Shown piece by piece: positions 17,379 through 26,243 of a stretch of DNA of 64,000 bases. Both the position numbers and the translations under genes were made by a program. The stretch's first letter is position 1. Every line of letters starts with the position of its first letter. Source of the DNA: Guyparkeria sp016278265 (GTDB lineage: Bacteria; Pseudomonadota; Gammaproteobacteria; Halothiobacillales; Halothiobacillaceae); assembly GCF_044582145.1 (NCBI RefSeq), contig NZ_JBDODO010000003.1. One strand, written 5' to 3'. The notes beneath the pieces were generated by a model, which was not told the origin of the DNA, made no database searches, and saw only the letters and a list, made by a program, of their open reading frames with translations.

Positions 17379-17960
17379 TTAAGCCGATGGCAGGGTGACG
17401 CCGCGCTGTCCCTGGTACTTGCCGCCGCGATCCCGGTACGAGGTCTCGCAGACTTCGTCGGACTCGAGGAACAGCATCTGTGCCACGCCCTCGTTGGCGT
17501 AGATCTTCGCCGGGATGGGCGTGGTGTTGGAGAACTCGAGCGTCACATGTCCCTCCCACTCCGGCTCGAGCGGGGTGACGTTGACGATGATGCCGCAGCG
17601 GGCATAGGTCGACTTGCCCAGGCAGATGGTCAGCACATTGCGCGGGATGCGGAAGTACTCGACCGTGGTCGCCAGGGCAAACGAGTTCGGCGGGATAATG
17701 CAGACATCCGCATGCACGTCGACGAAGCTGCGCTCGTCGAAGGCCTTCGGGTCGACGATAGTGGTATTGATGTTGGTGAACACCTTGAAATGGGTCGAAC
17801 AGCGCACATCGTAGCCGTAGCTCGAGGTGCCGTAGGACACCATGGGCACATCGTTGCCCTCGCTGTCCTTGCTGCTGCGAACCTGTCCCGGCTCAAACGG
17901 CTCGATCATGCCGTGCTCCTCGGCCATTTGGCGGATCCAGCGATCGGACTTGATACTCAT
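17379..17960 (-). CDS. dcd: dCTP deaminase
   Basis: A 193-residue protein matching E. coli-type Dcd in length and sequence: MSIKSDRWIRQMAEEHGMI at the start, SSYGYDVRC near 56, and the trimer active-site strand GKSTYARCGIIVNVTPLEPE near 117-136. It deaminates dCTP to dUTP, feeding dTMP synthesis. The start at 17960 has GGAAGACC upstream; the frame extends further without support. A promoter is proposed at 18016-18044. Confidence 0.95.
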   Translation of the reverse strand: MSIKSDRWIRQMAEEHGMIEPFEPGQVRSSKDSEGNDVPMVSYGTSSYGYDVRCSTHFKVFTNINTTIVDPKAFDERSFVDVHADVCIIPPNSFALATTVEYFRIPRNVLTICLGKSTYARCGIIVNVTPLEPEWEGHVTLEFSNTTPIPAKIYANEGVAQMLFLESDEVCETSYRDRGGKYQGQRGVTLPSA

Positions 17961-18015
17961 TCGGTCTTCCCGTTGCAAAGGCGGCGCCGCCGGGCGATCC
18001 TGCGGCAAAGCGCGT

Positions 18016-18044
18016 ATGCTTGCCACAAATCAGCGGGTTGTCAA
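18016..18044 (-). promoter_or_regulatory. Candidate sigma-70 promoter of dcd
   Basis: On the minus strand a perfect TTGACA (18044-18039) is followed after 17 bases by AAGCAT (18021-18016), which is a poor -10 box. The leader would be about 45 bases. Confidence 0.45.
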
Positions 18045-18198
18045 CCGACCCCACCTCGTTGGCCGGCAAGCAACTTTTTCGACGCGCGCCGGTCTGTCTA
18101 GGGAAGGTCTGCACGAATTGCCATTTCACTCTGAACAAGGGATTTTTCGAGACATGCACGGCACTTTCCTCAACGTCCCACGCTTCACCCTCTCGGCC

Positions 18199-18804
18199 AT
18201 GAACTCACGCCTCGCCGCCCTGCTCACGGCGTTGGTGGCCGCCCTGCTCCTGGGTGGTTGCGCCAGCAACCCACCGAGCGAGGGCTCGACAACAGGTGAC
18301 GCAAGTCAGTCCCAGTCCGAGGAAGGCTACGACCAGTACGAGACCACCCAGGAGGCAGTCGATTTCCTGGGCGGCTCGGCCGAGGGCATCGCCCGGATGA
18401 TCGACCGGGCCTTTGCCGATTACGGCCGCCCCAACGCCATCATCAAGGGTGAGGAAGGCGGTGGCGCGATCATCGTGGGCGTGCGCTACGGCTTGGGCGA
18501 ATTCATGGCGAAGGCCGGCGAGAAGCAGACCATCTACTGGCAAGGGCCATCGGTTGGCTGGGACTTCGGCGGCGATGCCGGACGGGTATTCATGCTGGTC
18601 TACAACCTGCCGCGTCCCGATCTGATCTTCCAGCGGTTCGCGGGCGTCAATGGCTCGGCGTTCGTCGTCGGCGGCGTGGGCATGCAGTACCTGCGCAGCC
18701 AGTCGATCGTGGTCGCACCGATTCGCGTCGGCGTCGGTCTGCGGCTGGGCGCCGGCGTGGGTTACACGCAATTCACGCAGGACAAATCCTACAACCCGTT
18801 CTGA
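18199..18804 (+). CDS. EipA/DUF1134 family lipoprotein
   Basis: A 201-residue protein. Residues 1-21 form a lipoprotein signal with lipobox LLGGC (Cys21); a Ser/Gln/Glu-rich spacer to about 50 precedes the conserved domain, which reads FLGGSAEGIARMIDRAFADY and then a glycine-rich segment (KGEEGGGAIIVGVRYGLGEF). The domain matches DUF1134, whose Brucella member EipA is a periplasmic envelope-integrity protein with a small beta-barrel. The start at 18199 gives a standard lipoprotein signal; an ATG at 18154 with AAGGGA upstream is an alternative that would add 15 residues. Monocistronic, ended by a terminator. Whether it is kept in the inner or outer membrane cannot be decided. Confidence 0.82.
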   Translation: MNSRLAALLTALVAALLLGGCASNPPSEGSTTGDASQSQSEEGYDQYETTQEAVDFLGGSAEGIARMIDRAFADYGRPNAIIKGEEGGGAIIVGVRYGLGEFMAKAGEKQTIYWQGPSVGWDFGGDAGRVFMLVYNLPRPDLIFQRFAGVNGSAFVVGGVGMQYLRSQSIVVAPIRVGVGLRLGAGVGYTQFTQDKSYNPF

Positions 18805-18829
18805 CCCGCAGGACTCGCTGCGATCTTCG

Positions 18830-18859
18830 ACGCCGGTCTCCCCAGAGGCCGGCGTTTTT
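18830..18859 (+). terminator. Terminator of the EipA-like gene
   Basis: A 10-bp stem with one G-T pair (18831-18840 with 18845-18854), a 4-base loop and a T5 tail. Confidence 0.9.
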
Positions 18860-18880
18860 CGTGCGGGATCGCGTGCACTC

Positions 18881-18908
18881 TTGCACCGCCCCCGGTCTCC
18901 ACTATAAG
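18881..18908 (+). promoter_or_regulatory. Sigma-70 promoter of the haem-motif periplasmic gene
   Basis: TTGCAC (18881-18886) and TATAAG (18903-18908), spacing 16 bases. Transcription would begin near 18915, about 50 bases before the ATG. Confidence 0.6.
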
Positions 18909-18965
18909 CTTCGTGTTTGCCCCCATTGCCACCGCTTATCTGCCGGCCAATTTAAGGAGACACCC

Positions 18966-19562
18966 ATGACGAAGCAAACTCGACTCATCCCCTCACTGCT
19001 CGCCGCCACCGCACTGAGCGTCGCCGCAATGCCGACCCAGGCCGGCTCCTCGACCGACGAGGCCGTCAAGGCGCAGTTGCAGGACTACAAGGCCACGGTG
19101 CAGGCCTTCGGCAAGACGCTCAAGGGCGAGTTGCAGGCCGCCATGAAGGCGGGTGGCCCGATGGCCGCCGTCCAGGTCTGCAACGAGCGCGCCCCGGAAA
19201 TCGTCGCGGACCTGAGCGCCGAGAGCGGCTACACCCTGCGCCGCACCAGCCTCAAGCCGCGTGCGACCGAGCCCACCGACTGGGAACGGGAGGTGCTCGA
19301 GGACTTCGAGAAGCGCAAGGCCGACGGCACACCGGTGGCCGAGATCGCCTGGCATGAAGTCAAGAAAGTCGACGGCGAGAAACAACTGCGCTTTATGAAG
19401 GCGATCGCCACCGAGGGTGTCTGTCTTACCTGCCATGGTCAGGACGTCGACCCGAAACTCAAGGCCGAGATCGACCGGATGTATCCCAACGACCAGGCGA
19501 TCGGTTTCGAGGAAGGCGACATTCGGGGCGCTGTCTCCATTACCGCGGCGCTCGACGACTGA
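18966..19562 (+). CDS. Periplasmic Tll0287-like (DUF3365) haem-binding protein
   Basis: A 198-residue protein with a Sec signal (cleavage near TQA-GS, residue 26) and a mature domain of the DUF3365/Tll0287 type. It carries a CLTCH haem c attachment motif at 153-157 followed by GQDVDPKLKAEIDRMYPND and a GDIRGAVSIT ending typical of the family. Such proteins are monohaem, PAS-like sensor or redox domains; no partner is known. The start is set by AAGGAG seven bases upstream. The gene has its own promoter and terminator. Function here is unknown. Confidence 0.85.
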   Translation: MTKQTRLIPSLLAATALSVAAMPTQAGSSTDEAVKAQLQDYKATVQAFGKTLKGELQAAMKAGGPMAAVQVCNERAPEIVADLSAESGYTLRRTSLKPRATEPTDWEREVLEDFEKRKADGTPVAEIAWHEVKKVDGEKQLRFMKAIATEGVCLTCHGQDVDPKLKAEIDRMYPNDQAIGFEEGDIRGAVSITAALDD

Positions 19563-19589
19563 TCCCCGTTTTCGCCCACGGCTGAAAAC

Positions 19590-19627
19590 AAAAAGCCCCG
19601 ACGTCTCGACGACGTCGGGGCTTTTTC
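19590..19627. terminator. Terminator of the haem-motif periplasmic gene
   Basis: A 16-bp perfect stem (19590-19605 with 19611-19626) around a 5-base loop, with A and T tracts on both sides. It probably also ends the convergent mscS-family transcript. Confidence 0.95.
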
Positions 19628-19654
19628 GTGCCCGGCCATCGCCGGTGCGCCAAG

Positions 19655-22024
19655 TCAGTTTTCGGGCACTTCAACGTCGTCGCTGCCGGGCACCTTGTCC
19701 CCCGGCCCATCCGGCTTCTTGCCACGACGTGAGCGGCGGTCGGACTCGGTCTCGTATTCCTCGTCCACCTGCTCGTCTTTCAGCATGTGCACGTTGGCCG
19801 GCGGGGCAGTGCCGTCCTTGTCCACACCGAAGTACAGCGTGGTGTGCGGGAACGGGATCTCGATGCCGGCCTTGTCGAAGTACATCTTCACCAGGCGGTT
19901 GTACGCCCGGCCAACGGACCACTGATCCCCGGGCGTGGTCTTGATCCTTGCTCGGATATTGACCGAACTGTCCCCCAGCGCGACCACCCCCGGGATCTCG
20001 ATCGGCTCGAGGATATGAGCCTTGTAGGCTGGATCGGCCACCAACTCGTCGAACGCCGCCTGGAGCTGGGCAACCGCATCATCGATGCTCTCGCGATAGG
20101 CGATACCGTATTCACCCTTGTGGAAGGCGTATTCGCGCATGTAGTTCGAGACGATATCCACCGACGAGAACGGGATAAGATGCACCGTCCCCGATAGATC
20201 TCGAATCGACACCGACCGAATCGAGAGATGCTCTGCCGTACCGGTCACACCGGCCGCCGTAATGACGTCACCGGTGTTGATGGCGTTCTCCATCTGAATG
20301 AAGATCCCGGTGATGACGTCCTGGACCATCTTCTGCGCACCGAAACCGATCGCCAGGCCCAGCACACCGGCACCGGCAAGCAAGGGCGCGATATTCACCC
20401 CCAACTCCGAAAGGATGATCATGGCGGTGATAACGATCAGGACAATCGCGATGGCATTGCGGAACAGGGACAGGAGTGTCTGCAAACGGGCCGAGGGCAT
20501 GGCCGCATCACTGTTGAGCTTCGCTTCGATCAGGCCGGTGGCGACCAGCCAGACGATCAGCGCAGTGAAAAGCACGATCGAGATGTCGATCACTGCCGCA
20601 AGCAACCAACGTCCGCCATCACTGACAAGCCAGGCGAACATGTCGACCAAGTGCCAGACCGCCAACACGCCGAAGAGCGCGACGATGCCGATGACGACCC
20701 GGAGTATCCGGAGGATCAAGGGCACGTAGGTATTCAGTCGCATCTGCAGGGTGGGCATGCGCTGACACAGGCTATCGGGCACCGGCACGCCGCGCCCGAT
20801 CCACTGGGTCAGCATCGCGGCGACAAAGATGGCCGCACCGACGATGGCGACGGTGTAGAAGGTCGCCAGCGCGACGAACGGCAAGGACTCGCCCGGGCGG
20901 GTGATCGCCACGACGAACACGCCCGTCGCGTAGATCATCGCCAGCCAGTGCCAGCCGGCACCCAACAGCTGGAAACCCCAGGAAGCGACATGCTGGCGAC
21001 TGCGCTCGCCGCGTGCGAACAACGCCGCGCGCACCGTGCCCCGCGCCGCCCATAGTCGACTCCAGGTATAGGCCAACGCGACCAGCGCCACTCCCCAGCC
21101 AACCGCGCTGGCCAAGTCGTCTCGGTCGGCCAACTCGATGGCGGGCACCAACATCATCCCGCCGTAGCCGGTGAACCAAGTCACGCGTGAGAGCCAGCCA
21201 GACCAGAAGTGTGAATCGTCCTTCGACAGCCGGAACAGGCGTAGCCCGGGTGATGCGGGGGCAAACACCGTCGCGATCACCAGATGAACGATCTCGACCA
21301 CGACAAACGCCTGCAGCGCCAGGCCGAGCACGGCCCGGGTGGTTCGATCTCCGTCGGCCAGCCACCAGACGCTCGCCTGTGCTACCACGTAGGCCACGAA
21401 CAACAACACCACACCCAGCGCCAGACTGGCGAGTACGGCCACCCCGGTGCGAAAGAGCCGATTACGCGTGGCCGCCGATTGGGCATAGGCATCGAGGCGT
21501 CGCCAAACCCGCCTCAGCAGGCGCCGGCCAATGGCCAGCACCAAGTAGGCAATGGCAAGCGCGACGGCCGTCCGCCAGGCGATCTGTCCGACCGCCACCC
21601 AGTCGACGTCCACACCATCTTTCACCAAACGCGAGGCCGCGCCGGCCATGTCGGCCACGGTTCCCGAGACCACACCCGTCAGACCCGAGGAAATCCCGTC
21701 GGCGATTCCCGGGACATCGGCCGGCTGCTCGGGCGACTCGCCGTCAGCGGCAGACAGCCGCTCGAGTTCGGCGATCAGCTCGTCGCGCTTGGCCGGGTCC
21801 TTGAGCAATTCGAGCAGACCCGCGTAACGCCCTTCGCCCCCGGCTGTAGATTCCGAACTCGCCTCGGCGTCAGTCGACTGCCCCGTCACGGACTGAGCCA
21901 GGCCGCCTGTCTGCTGGGCGACGACCGGGCCGGCCGTCATCAACAACACCAACAGCAGGATTCCCGGCCACCAACGCCAGCGGTGCGACAACGGGATGGA
22001 CAGATCGGCAGGGACAGATGACAT
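19655..22024 (-). CDS. Large MscS-family mechanosensitive channel
   Basis: A 789-residue membrane protein. An N-terminal signal (residues 17-40) is followed by a periplasmic region of about 100 residues, some ten predicted membrane helices, and the MscS core near 560-700: the pore helix region GVLGLAIGFGAQKMVQD, then FIQMENAINTGDVI, then a beta domain and alpha/beta C-terminal domain. Length and layout resemble E. coli YbiO. Such channels open on osmotic downshock to release solutes. The start at 22024 has GGAG at 9 bases; the ATG at 22042 has none. An acidic/basic tail of 40 residues ends the protein. Confidence 0.88.
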   Translation of the reverse strand: MSSVPADLSIPLSHRWRWWPGILLLVLLMTAGPVVAQQTGGLAQSVTGQSTDAEASSESTAGGEGRYAGLLELLKDPAKRDELIAELERLSAADGESPEQPADVPGIADGISSGLTGVVSGTVADMAGAASRLVKDGVDVDWVAVGQIAWRTAVALAIAYLVLAIGRRLLRRVWRRLDAYAQSAATRNRLFRTGVAVLASLALGVVLLFVAYVVAQASVWWLADGDRTTRAVLGLALQAFVVVEIVHLVIATVFAPASPGLRLFRLSKDDSHFWSGWLSRVTWFTGYGGMMLVPAIELADRDDLASAVGWGVALVALAYTWSRLWAARGTVRAALFARGERSRQHVASWGFQLLGAGWHWLAMIYATGVFVVAITRPGESLPFVALATFYTVAIVGAAIFVAAMLTQWIGRGVPVPDSLCQRMPTLQMRLNTYVPLILRILRVVIGIVALFGVLAVWHLVDMFAWLVSDGGRWLLAAVIDISIVLFTALIVWLVATGLIEAKLNSDAAMPSARLQTLLSLFRNAIAIVLIVITAMIILSELGVNIAPLLAGAGVLGLAIGFGAQKMVQDVITGIFIQMENAINTGDVITAAGVTGTAEHLSIRSVSIRDLSGTVHLIPFSSVDIVSNYMREYAFHKGEYGIAYRESIDDAVAQLQAAFDELVADPAYKAHILEPIEIPGVVALGDSSVNIRARIKTTPGDQWSVGRAYNRLVKMYFDKAGIEIPFPHTTLYFGVDKDGTAPPANVHMLKDEQVDEEYETESDRRSRRGKKPDGPGDKVPGSDDVEVPEN

Positions 22025-22125
22025 CAAGCGTTTCTCCGGCATGGGACGATAACGGCAAACAGACTAGCAAAGGAAACCACGGACCGAGGCTGGACGGCAC
22101 CATCCGCCCTTCGAGCGGCTGAGCA

Positions 22126-23967
22126 TCAGCTCGCGCCACCCTCGTGGAACCATTCGTGAATGCGGGTGGCAAGGGTGGGCGAGATGCCAGGCACCTTGGC
22201 CAGTTCGGCGACGCTCGCCCCCTTGAGGCCACGGATCCCGCCGAAGTGTTTCAGGAGCGCCTGACGGCGCTGGCCACCGACACCGGGGATGCGCTCGAGA
22301 TCCGACTGCGTACGGGCCTTCTGCCGCCGGGCGCGGTGACCCGTGATCGCAAAGCGGTGCGCCTCGTCGCGCACCTGCTGGATCAGATGCAGGGCCGGGT
22401 CGTGCGGACTCAAATGGTCTTCCACGTACAACCCCGGTGACCCAACCAGCGGCTGGATCAGGCTCTCTTCGCCGGGTCGGCGCTCGGGGCCCTTGGCCAC
22501 GCCGATCACCCGCACGCGGTCGGCAAGATCGCGTTCATTCAACACATTGATGGCCTGGGCGACCTGTCCCTTGCCGCCATCGATCAGCAGCACGTCCGGC
22601 AACACGCCGGACTCCCGCACCGCGCGGTCGAAACGCCGCGTCAGGGCCTGATGCATGGCTGCGTAGTCGTCCCCCGGCGCGATACCCTCGATGTGATAGC
22701 GACGGTACTGGTCCTTGCGTGGCCCTTCCGGCCCGAACACCACGCAGGAGGCCACGGTCAGCTCGCCCTGGGTATGGGAGATATCGAAGCACTCGACCCG
22801 CTCGATCCGCTCCATGGCGAGCCATTCGCCCAGGGCCTCGAACCGGCGCGTCAGTCCGCGACGGCTGACCAGCCGTTCGGCCAGGGCGATGCGCGCGTTC
22901 TCGCGGGTATCCTCCAGCCAGGCGCGCGCCTTGCCCCGTTGCGGCACCAACAACTCGACGCGATGCCCGGACTGCTCGGCGAACACCCCGGCCAGCCAGT
23001 CAGCGTCCTCGGGTAGGTGATCGCAGAGAATGCGCCGTGGCAGGTCGCGATCGCTGTAATAAAGCCCGAGAAAACCGCTGATCACCTCGCTCGGGTCGGC
23101 ATCGGCCGGTACGTCCGGGAAGAAGTGTCGGGTGCCCAGATGCCGGCCATCGCGGATGGTGGCCACCCCCACGGCGGTGGCGCCCTGCTCGCTGATCTGC
23201 GCGATCACGTCCGCATCCCCCGACATCCCGGTGATGCCCTGCTGCTGGCTGACCGCGCGCAGCATGCCGATCTGGTCGCGCAGGGCCGCGGCGGCCTCGA
23301 AATCCAGCGCCTCGGCGGCGCGCTCCATGCGGGCCACCAGATCATCGGTCAGCTTCTGGCTGCGCCCCGACAGAAACGCCATGGTGTCCTCGACGTCCTG
23401 GCGATATTCCGCCTCCTCGACGAAATCCACACAAGGGGCCTTGCAACGCTCGATCTGGTACTGCAGGCAGGGGCGCGAGCGGTTCTTGAAGACGCTGTCC
23501 TCGCACTGGCGCACCTTGAACATCTTCTCGAGCAGGTTGAGCGTCTCGCGCACCGCGCCGGCCGACGGATAGGGGCCGAAATAGCGCCCCGGCCGCTTGC
23601 GCGAACCGCGGTGATAGGCCAACCGCGGGAACCGGTCGTTGGTGGAGATGTAAATCCAGGGGTAGCTCTTGTCGTCGCGCAACAGGATGTTGTAGCGCGG
23701 CCGATGGGCCTTGATCAGGTTGCTCTCCAGGAGCAGTGCCTCGGCCTCGGTCTGGGTGGTGGTGATCTCGACCTCGTGCACCTGCTCGACCAGCCGTCGG
23801 GTCTTGATCGCCGCCGGCGTGCCGCGGAAATAGCTGGACAGGCGATTCTTGAGATTGCGCGCCTTGCCGACGTAAAGGATCTCGCCGTCGGCATTGAGGA
23901 AACGGTAGACGCCGGGGCGCTCGGTCACGGAGGCCAGGAAGGCCTTGGCATCAAACCGGTTGGTCAT
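22126..23967 (-). CDS. uvrC: Excinuclease ABC subunit C
   Basis: A 613-residue protein of normal length. It has a GIY-YIG-type N-terminal nuclease (VYRFLNADGEILYVGKARNL near 20-40), a Cys-bearing middle part, a UvrB-binding UVR helix pair around residues 205-240, the endonuclease domain with RVECFDISHTQG near 385-396 and DGGKGQ near 465, and C-terminal helix-hairpin-helix motifs for DNA. UvrC makes both incisions in nucleotide excision repair. It starts 16 bases after uvrY, the usual gammaproteobacterial arrangement. Confidence 0.97.
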   Translation of the reverse strand: MTNRFDAKAFLASVTERPGVYRFLNADGEILYVGKARNLKNRLSSYFRGTPAAIKTRRLVEQVHEVEITTTQTEAEALLLESNLIKAHRPRYNILLRDDKSYPWIYISTNDRFPRLAYHRGSRKRPGRYFGPYPSAGAVRETLNLLEKMFKVRQCEDSVFKNRSRPCLQYQIERCKAPCVDFVEEAEYRQDVEDTMAFLSGRSQKLTDDLVARMERAAEALDFEAAAALRDQIGMLRAVSQQQGITGMSGDADVIAQISEQGATAVGVATIRDGRHLGTRHFFPDVPADADPSEVISGFLGLYYSDRDLPRRILCDHLPEDADWLAGVFAEQSGHRVELLVPQRGKARAWLEDTRENARIALAERLVSRRGLTRRFEALGEWLAMERIERVECFDISHTQGELTVASCVVFGPEGPRKDQYRRYHIEGIAPGDDYAAMHQALTRRFDRAVRESGVLPDVLLIDGGKGQVAQAINVLNERDLADRVRVIGVAKGPERRPGEESLIQPLVGSPGLYVEDHLSPHDPALHLIQQVRDEAHRFAITGHRARRQKARTQSDLERIPGVGGQRRQALLKHFGGIRGLKGASVAELAKVPGISPTLATRIHEWFHEGGAS

Positions 23968-23983
23968 CGGAGCGTGAGGAGGA

Positions 23984-24622
23984 TCAGGCGGAGAGGACCG
24001 TGCGACCGGCCTTGACTGCCAGTCGCAACAAGTCGATATCGGTGCTGACGCCGAGTTTCTCGTGGATGCGGGCGCGGTAGGTGCTGATCGTCTTGGGGCT
24101 GACGCAGAGCGCCTCGGCGATCAGGGTGTTGTTCTTGCCGTCAAGGATCATGCGCAGGACCTGCTGCTCGCGGCCGGACAGCACCTCGAAGGGGTCTTCC
24201 TCGACGCGACCGTTCTGCAGGGCGATTTCCTGGGCGATTCGGCTGGAGACGTAGCGCTTGCCCTCGGCGGCCTTGCGGATGGCACTGATCAACTCGTCCG
24301 GATCGGCATCCTTGGTGACGTAGGCATGCACGCCGCAATCGAGCACCTGGCGCGCCAGCGTGACGTCGGCCTCGGCAGTCAGGGCAACCAGACCGAGGCG
24401 CGGGTGGGCCTGATGGGCGCGCTTGAGGCACTCGTAGCCCCCCATGCCGGGCATGTGGATATCGCAGAGGATCGCGTCAATCGCCTCCGAGCGCAATTTG
24501 TCCAGCGCGCGCTCGCCGCTGTCGGCCTCGGCGACCACCTCGATGTCTCGCACCCCGCCGATCAGGTGACTGATCGCGGCGCGCACCATCGTGTGATCAT
24601 CAACAATCATGACCCGAATCAT
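23984..24622 (-). CDS. uvrY: Response regulator UvrY/GacA
   Basis: A 212-residue NarL-type regulator. The receiver has acidic pair DD8-9, phospho-acceptor Asp54 (ILCDIHMPGM) and Lys104 region TKDADPDELI. The C-terminal LuxR-type helix-turn-helix spans about 145-205 (LSGREQQVLRMILDGKNNTL, SPKTISTYRARI). With its sensor BarA/GacS it activates small RNAs that titrate CsrA, tuning motility, biofilm and carbon use. uvrC lies directly downstream, as in E. coli and Pseudomonas. The sensor kinase is not in the window. Confidence 0.93.
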   Translation of the reverse strand: MIRVMIVDDHTMVRAAISHLIGGVRDIEVVAEADSGERALDKLRSEAIDAILCDIHMPGMGGYECLKRAHQAHPRLGLVALTAEADVTLARQVLDCGVHAYVTKDADPDELISAIRKAAEGKRYVSSRIAQEIALQNGRVEEDPFEVLSGREQQVLRMILDGKNNTLIAEALCVSPKTISTYRARIHEKLGVSTDIDLLRLAVKAGRTVLSA

Positions 24623-24737
24623 CGGCAGCCCTTTGTCTTGGTGCGAACAAGCTCGTGTCGATTCCTCACCGAGCGTCCTGTCATGCAGACGACCCGCCCG
24701 GCAACAGCCCGAAGCCTGCCAGCCAGTGTCACGTTAG

Positions 24738-24758
24738 ACACCACCCCGGGGGTGGTGC
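24738..24758 (-). terminator. Terminator-like inverted repeat after the CYTH gene
   Basis: A 9-bp perfect GC-rich inverted repeat (24739-24747 with 24749-24757) lies just past the stop of the CYTH gene. No T tract follows, so an intrinsic terminator is uncertain. Confidence 0.35.
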
Positions 24759-24773
24759 CGATCAGCCGGCAAT

Positions 24774-25241
24774 TTACCACTGACTGTAGGGATTTTTAAC
24801 CAGCGAAACGTTGTAGTACCTAGCGTCATGCGACACCTCTTCGCCCAACCACGCCGGGTGGGGAAACGGCTGATCGACGTGTTCAAGCTCCACCTCAGCA
24901 ACGATCAAGCCGTCGTTCTCGCCGTGGAACTCGTCGATCTCCCACAACAGGCCGTCGCGCGGGACGAAATGCCGGGTCTTGTCGATCACGGGCCCCGTGG
25001 TCAGGTGATCGAGCATCCGCTCGGCATCCGCCAGGGGGATCTCGTACTCGAATTCGTCACGCGAAATCCCGAGGGTCCGGCTCTTGATGTTCAACCAGGC
25101 ACGGCTGCCGGCGATGCGGGCACGCACCGACACTGGCCCCTGGTCGTTGAGATAGCCTTGGACCATGCGTTCGGAACGCTCGATCTCGTTGCGCCAGGCC
25201 TCGCTGGCCAGCAGGAACTTGCGTTCGATTTCCTTGGCCAT
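24774..25241 (-). CDS. CYTH domain triphosphate tunnel metalloenzyme
   Basis: A 155-residue single-domain CYTH protein. The EIERK signature is at residues 4-8, and the alternating charged residues of an eight-stranded tunnel follow (SVRARI, LNIKSR, EFEYEI, DKTRHF, WEIDEF, VAEVEL). Proteins of this size usually hydrolyse inorganic triphosphate; adenylate cyclase activity is known for few members. It lies 27 bases after fabH on the same strand, so it is probably the last gene of the yceD-rpmF-plsX-fabH transcript, where fabD, fabG and acpP would be expected. Confidence 0.85.
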   Translation of the reverse strand: MAKEIERKFLLASEAWRNEIERSERMVQGYLNDQGPVSVRARIAGSRAWLNIKSRTLGISRDEFEYEIPLADAERMLDHLTTGPVIDKTRHFVPRDGLLWEIDEFHGENDGLIVAEVELEHVDQPFPHPAWLGEEVSHDARYYNVSLVKNPYSQW

Positions 25242-25268
25242 TCGCGTCTCCGGAAGGTCGAAAGCGGA

Positions 25269-26243
25269 TCAGTAGCGCAGCAGCGCCGAGCCCCAGGTAA
25301 ATCCGCCACCAAAGGCCTCGGTGAGGATGACATCGCCGCGCTTGATGCGCCCGTCACGGACGGCCACATCCAGAGCCAGCGGCACGGAGGCCGCCGAGGT
25401 GTTTCCGTGCCGATCGACGGTCACCACCACCCGGTCCATCGACATGCCCAACTTGCGCGCCGTGGCCTGGATGATGCGAACGTTCGCCTGGTGCGGCACC
25501 AACCAGTCGATGTCCCTGGCGGTCATGCCAGCGGCCTCGACGGTCTGGTCGGCGATACGCCCCAGGGTATTGACCGCCATGCGGAAGACCTCGTTGCCGC
25601 GCATCTCGATGAAGGCGGTGCCGTCGGCGAGCCGCTCCGGGTCGGTGGTTTCGGGATCAGGCCTAGCGGTGGTCAGCAGCGATTCGTAACTGCCATCGGC
25701 ATGGATGTCGGTGCGGATGATGCCCGGTTCGTCCGAGGCCTCCAGCACCACCGCGCCGGCGCCGTCGGCGAACAGCACGCAGGTGTTGCGGTCCGACCAG
25801 TTGACGATGCGCGAGAGCGTCTCCGCTCCGACGACCAGGGCGCAGCGGGCCGCCCCGGTCTTGATGAACTTGTCCGCGACCGACAGCGCGTAAACGAAAC
25901 CGGTGCAGACTGCCTGGACGTCGAACGCCGGCGGCCCGTGAATACCAAGCTTCTGTTGCAGCAGGCAAGCGGTAGAGGGGAAGGTGCGATCGGGCGTGGT
26001 GGTCGCCACGATGATCAGATCGACTTCCTCGGGCACGCGGCCGGCGGCTTCGAGCGCTCGTCGCGCCGCGGGCTCGGCCAGATCGGAGGTCAACTGGCCC
26101 TCGGCGGCGATATGACGCTGCTCGATGCCAGTACGCTCGCGGATCCAGGCATCCGAGGTATCGACGATCTGCTCGATGTCATGATTGGTCATGACCCGCT
26201 CGGGGAGATAGCTGCCGGTGCCAGTGATGCGCGAATGAATCAT
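25269..26243 (-). CDS. fabH: Beta-ketoacyl-ACP synthase III
   Basis: A 324-residue enzyme. The nucleophile is Cys113 in DVQAVCTGFVYAL; the catalytic His is in WLVPHQANVRII (near 246) and the Asn in the usual C-terminal position is in the region RHGNTSAASVPLAL (near 276). It condenses acetyl-CoA with malonyl-ACP to start fatty acid synthesis. The C-terminus has the typical LTEAFGGGFTWGSALLRY. The start overlaps the plsX stop as ATGA. Confidence 0.96.
   Translation of the reverse strand: MIHSRITGTGSYLPERVMTNHDIEQIVDTSDAWIRERTGIEQRHIAAEGQLTSDLAEPAARRALEAAGRVPEEVDLIIVATTTPDRTFPSTACLLQQKLGIHGPPAFDVQAVCTGFVYALSVADKFIKTGAARCALVVGAETLSRIVNWSDRNTCVLFADGAGAVVLEASDEPGIIRTDIHADGSYESLLTTARPDPETTDPERLADGTAFIEMRGNEVFRMAVNTLGRIADQTVEAAGMTARDIDWLVPHQANVRIIQATARKLGMSMDRVVVTVDRHGNTSAASVPLALDVAVRDGRIKRGDVILTEAFGGGFTWGSALLRY

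Noticed and set aside
24738..24758. Perfect 9-bp inverted repeat considered as a dimeric regulator operator for uvrY
   Set aside because: Its high GC and position right after the CYTH stop suit a transcript hairpin better; listed only as a weak terminator-like element.
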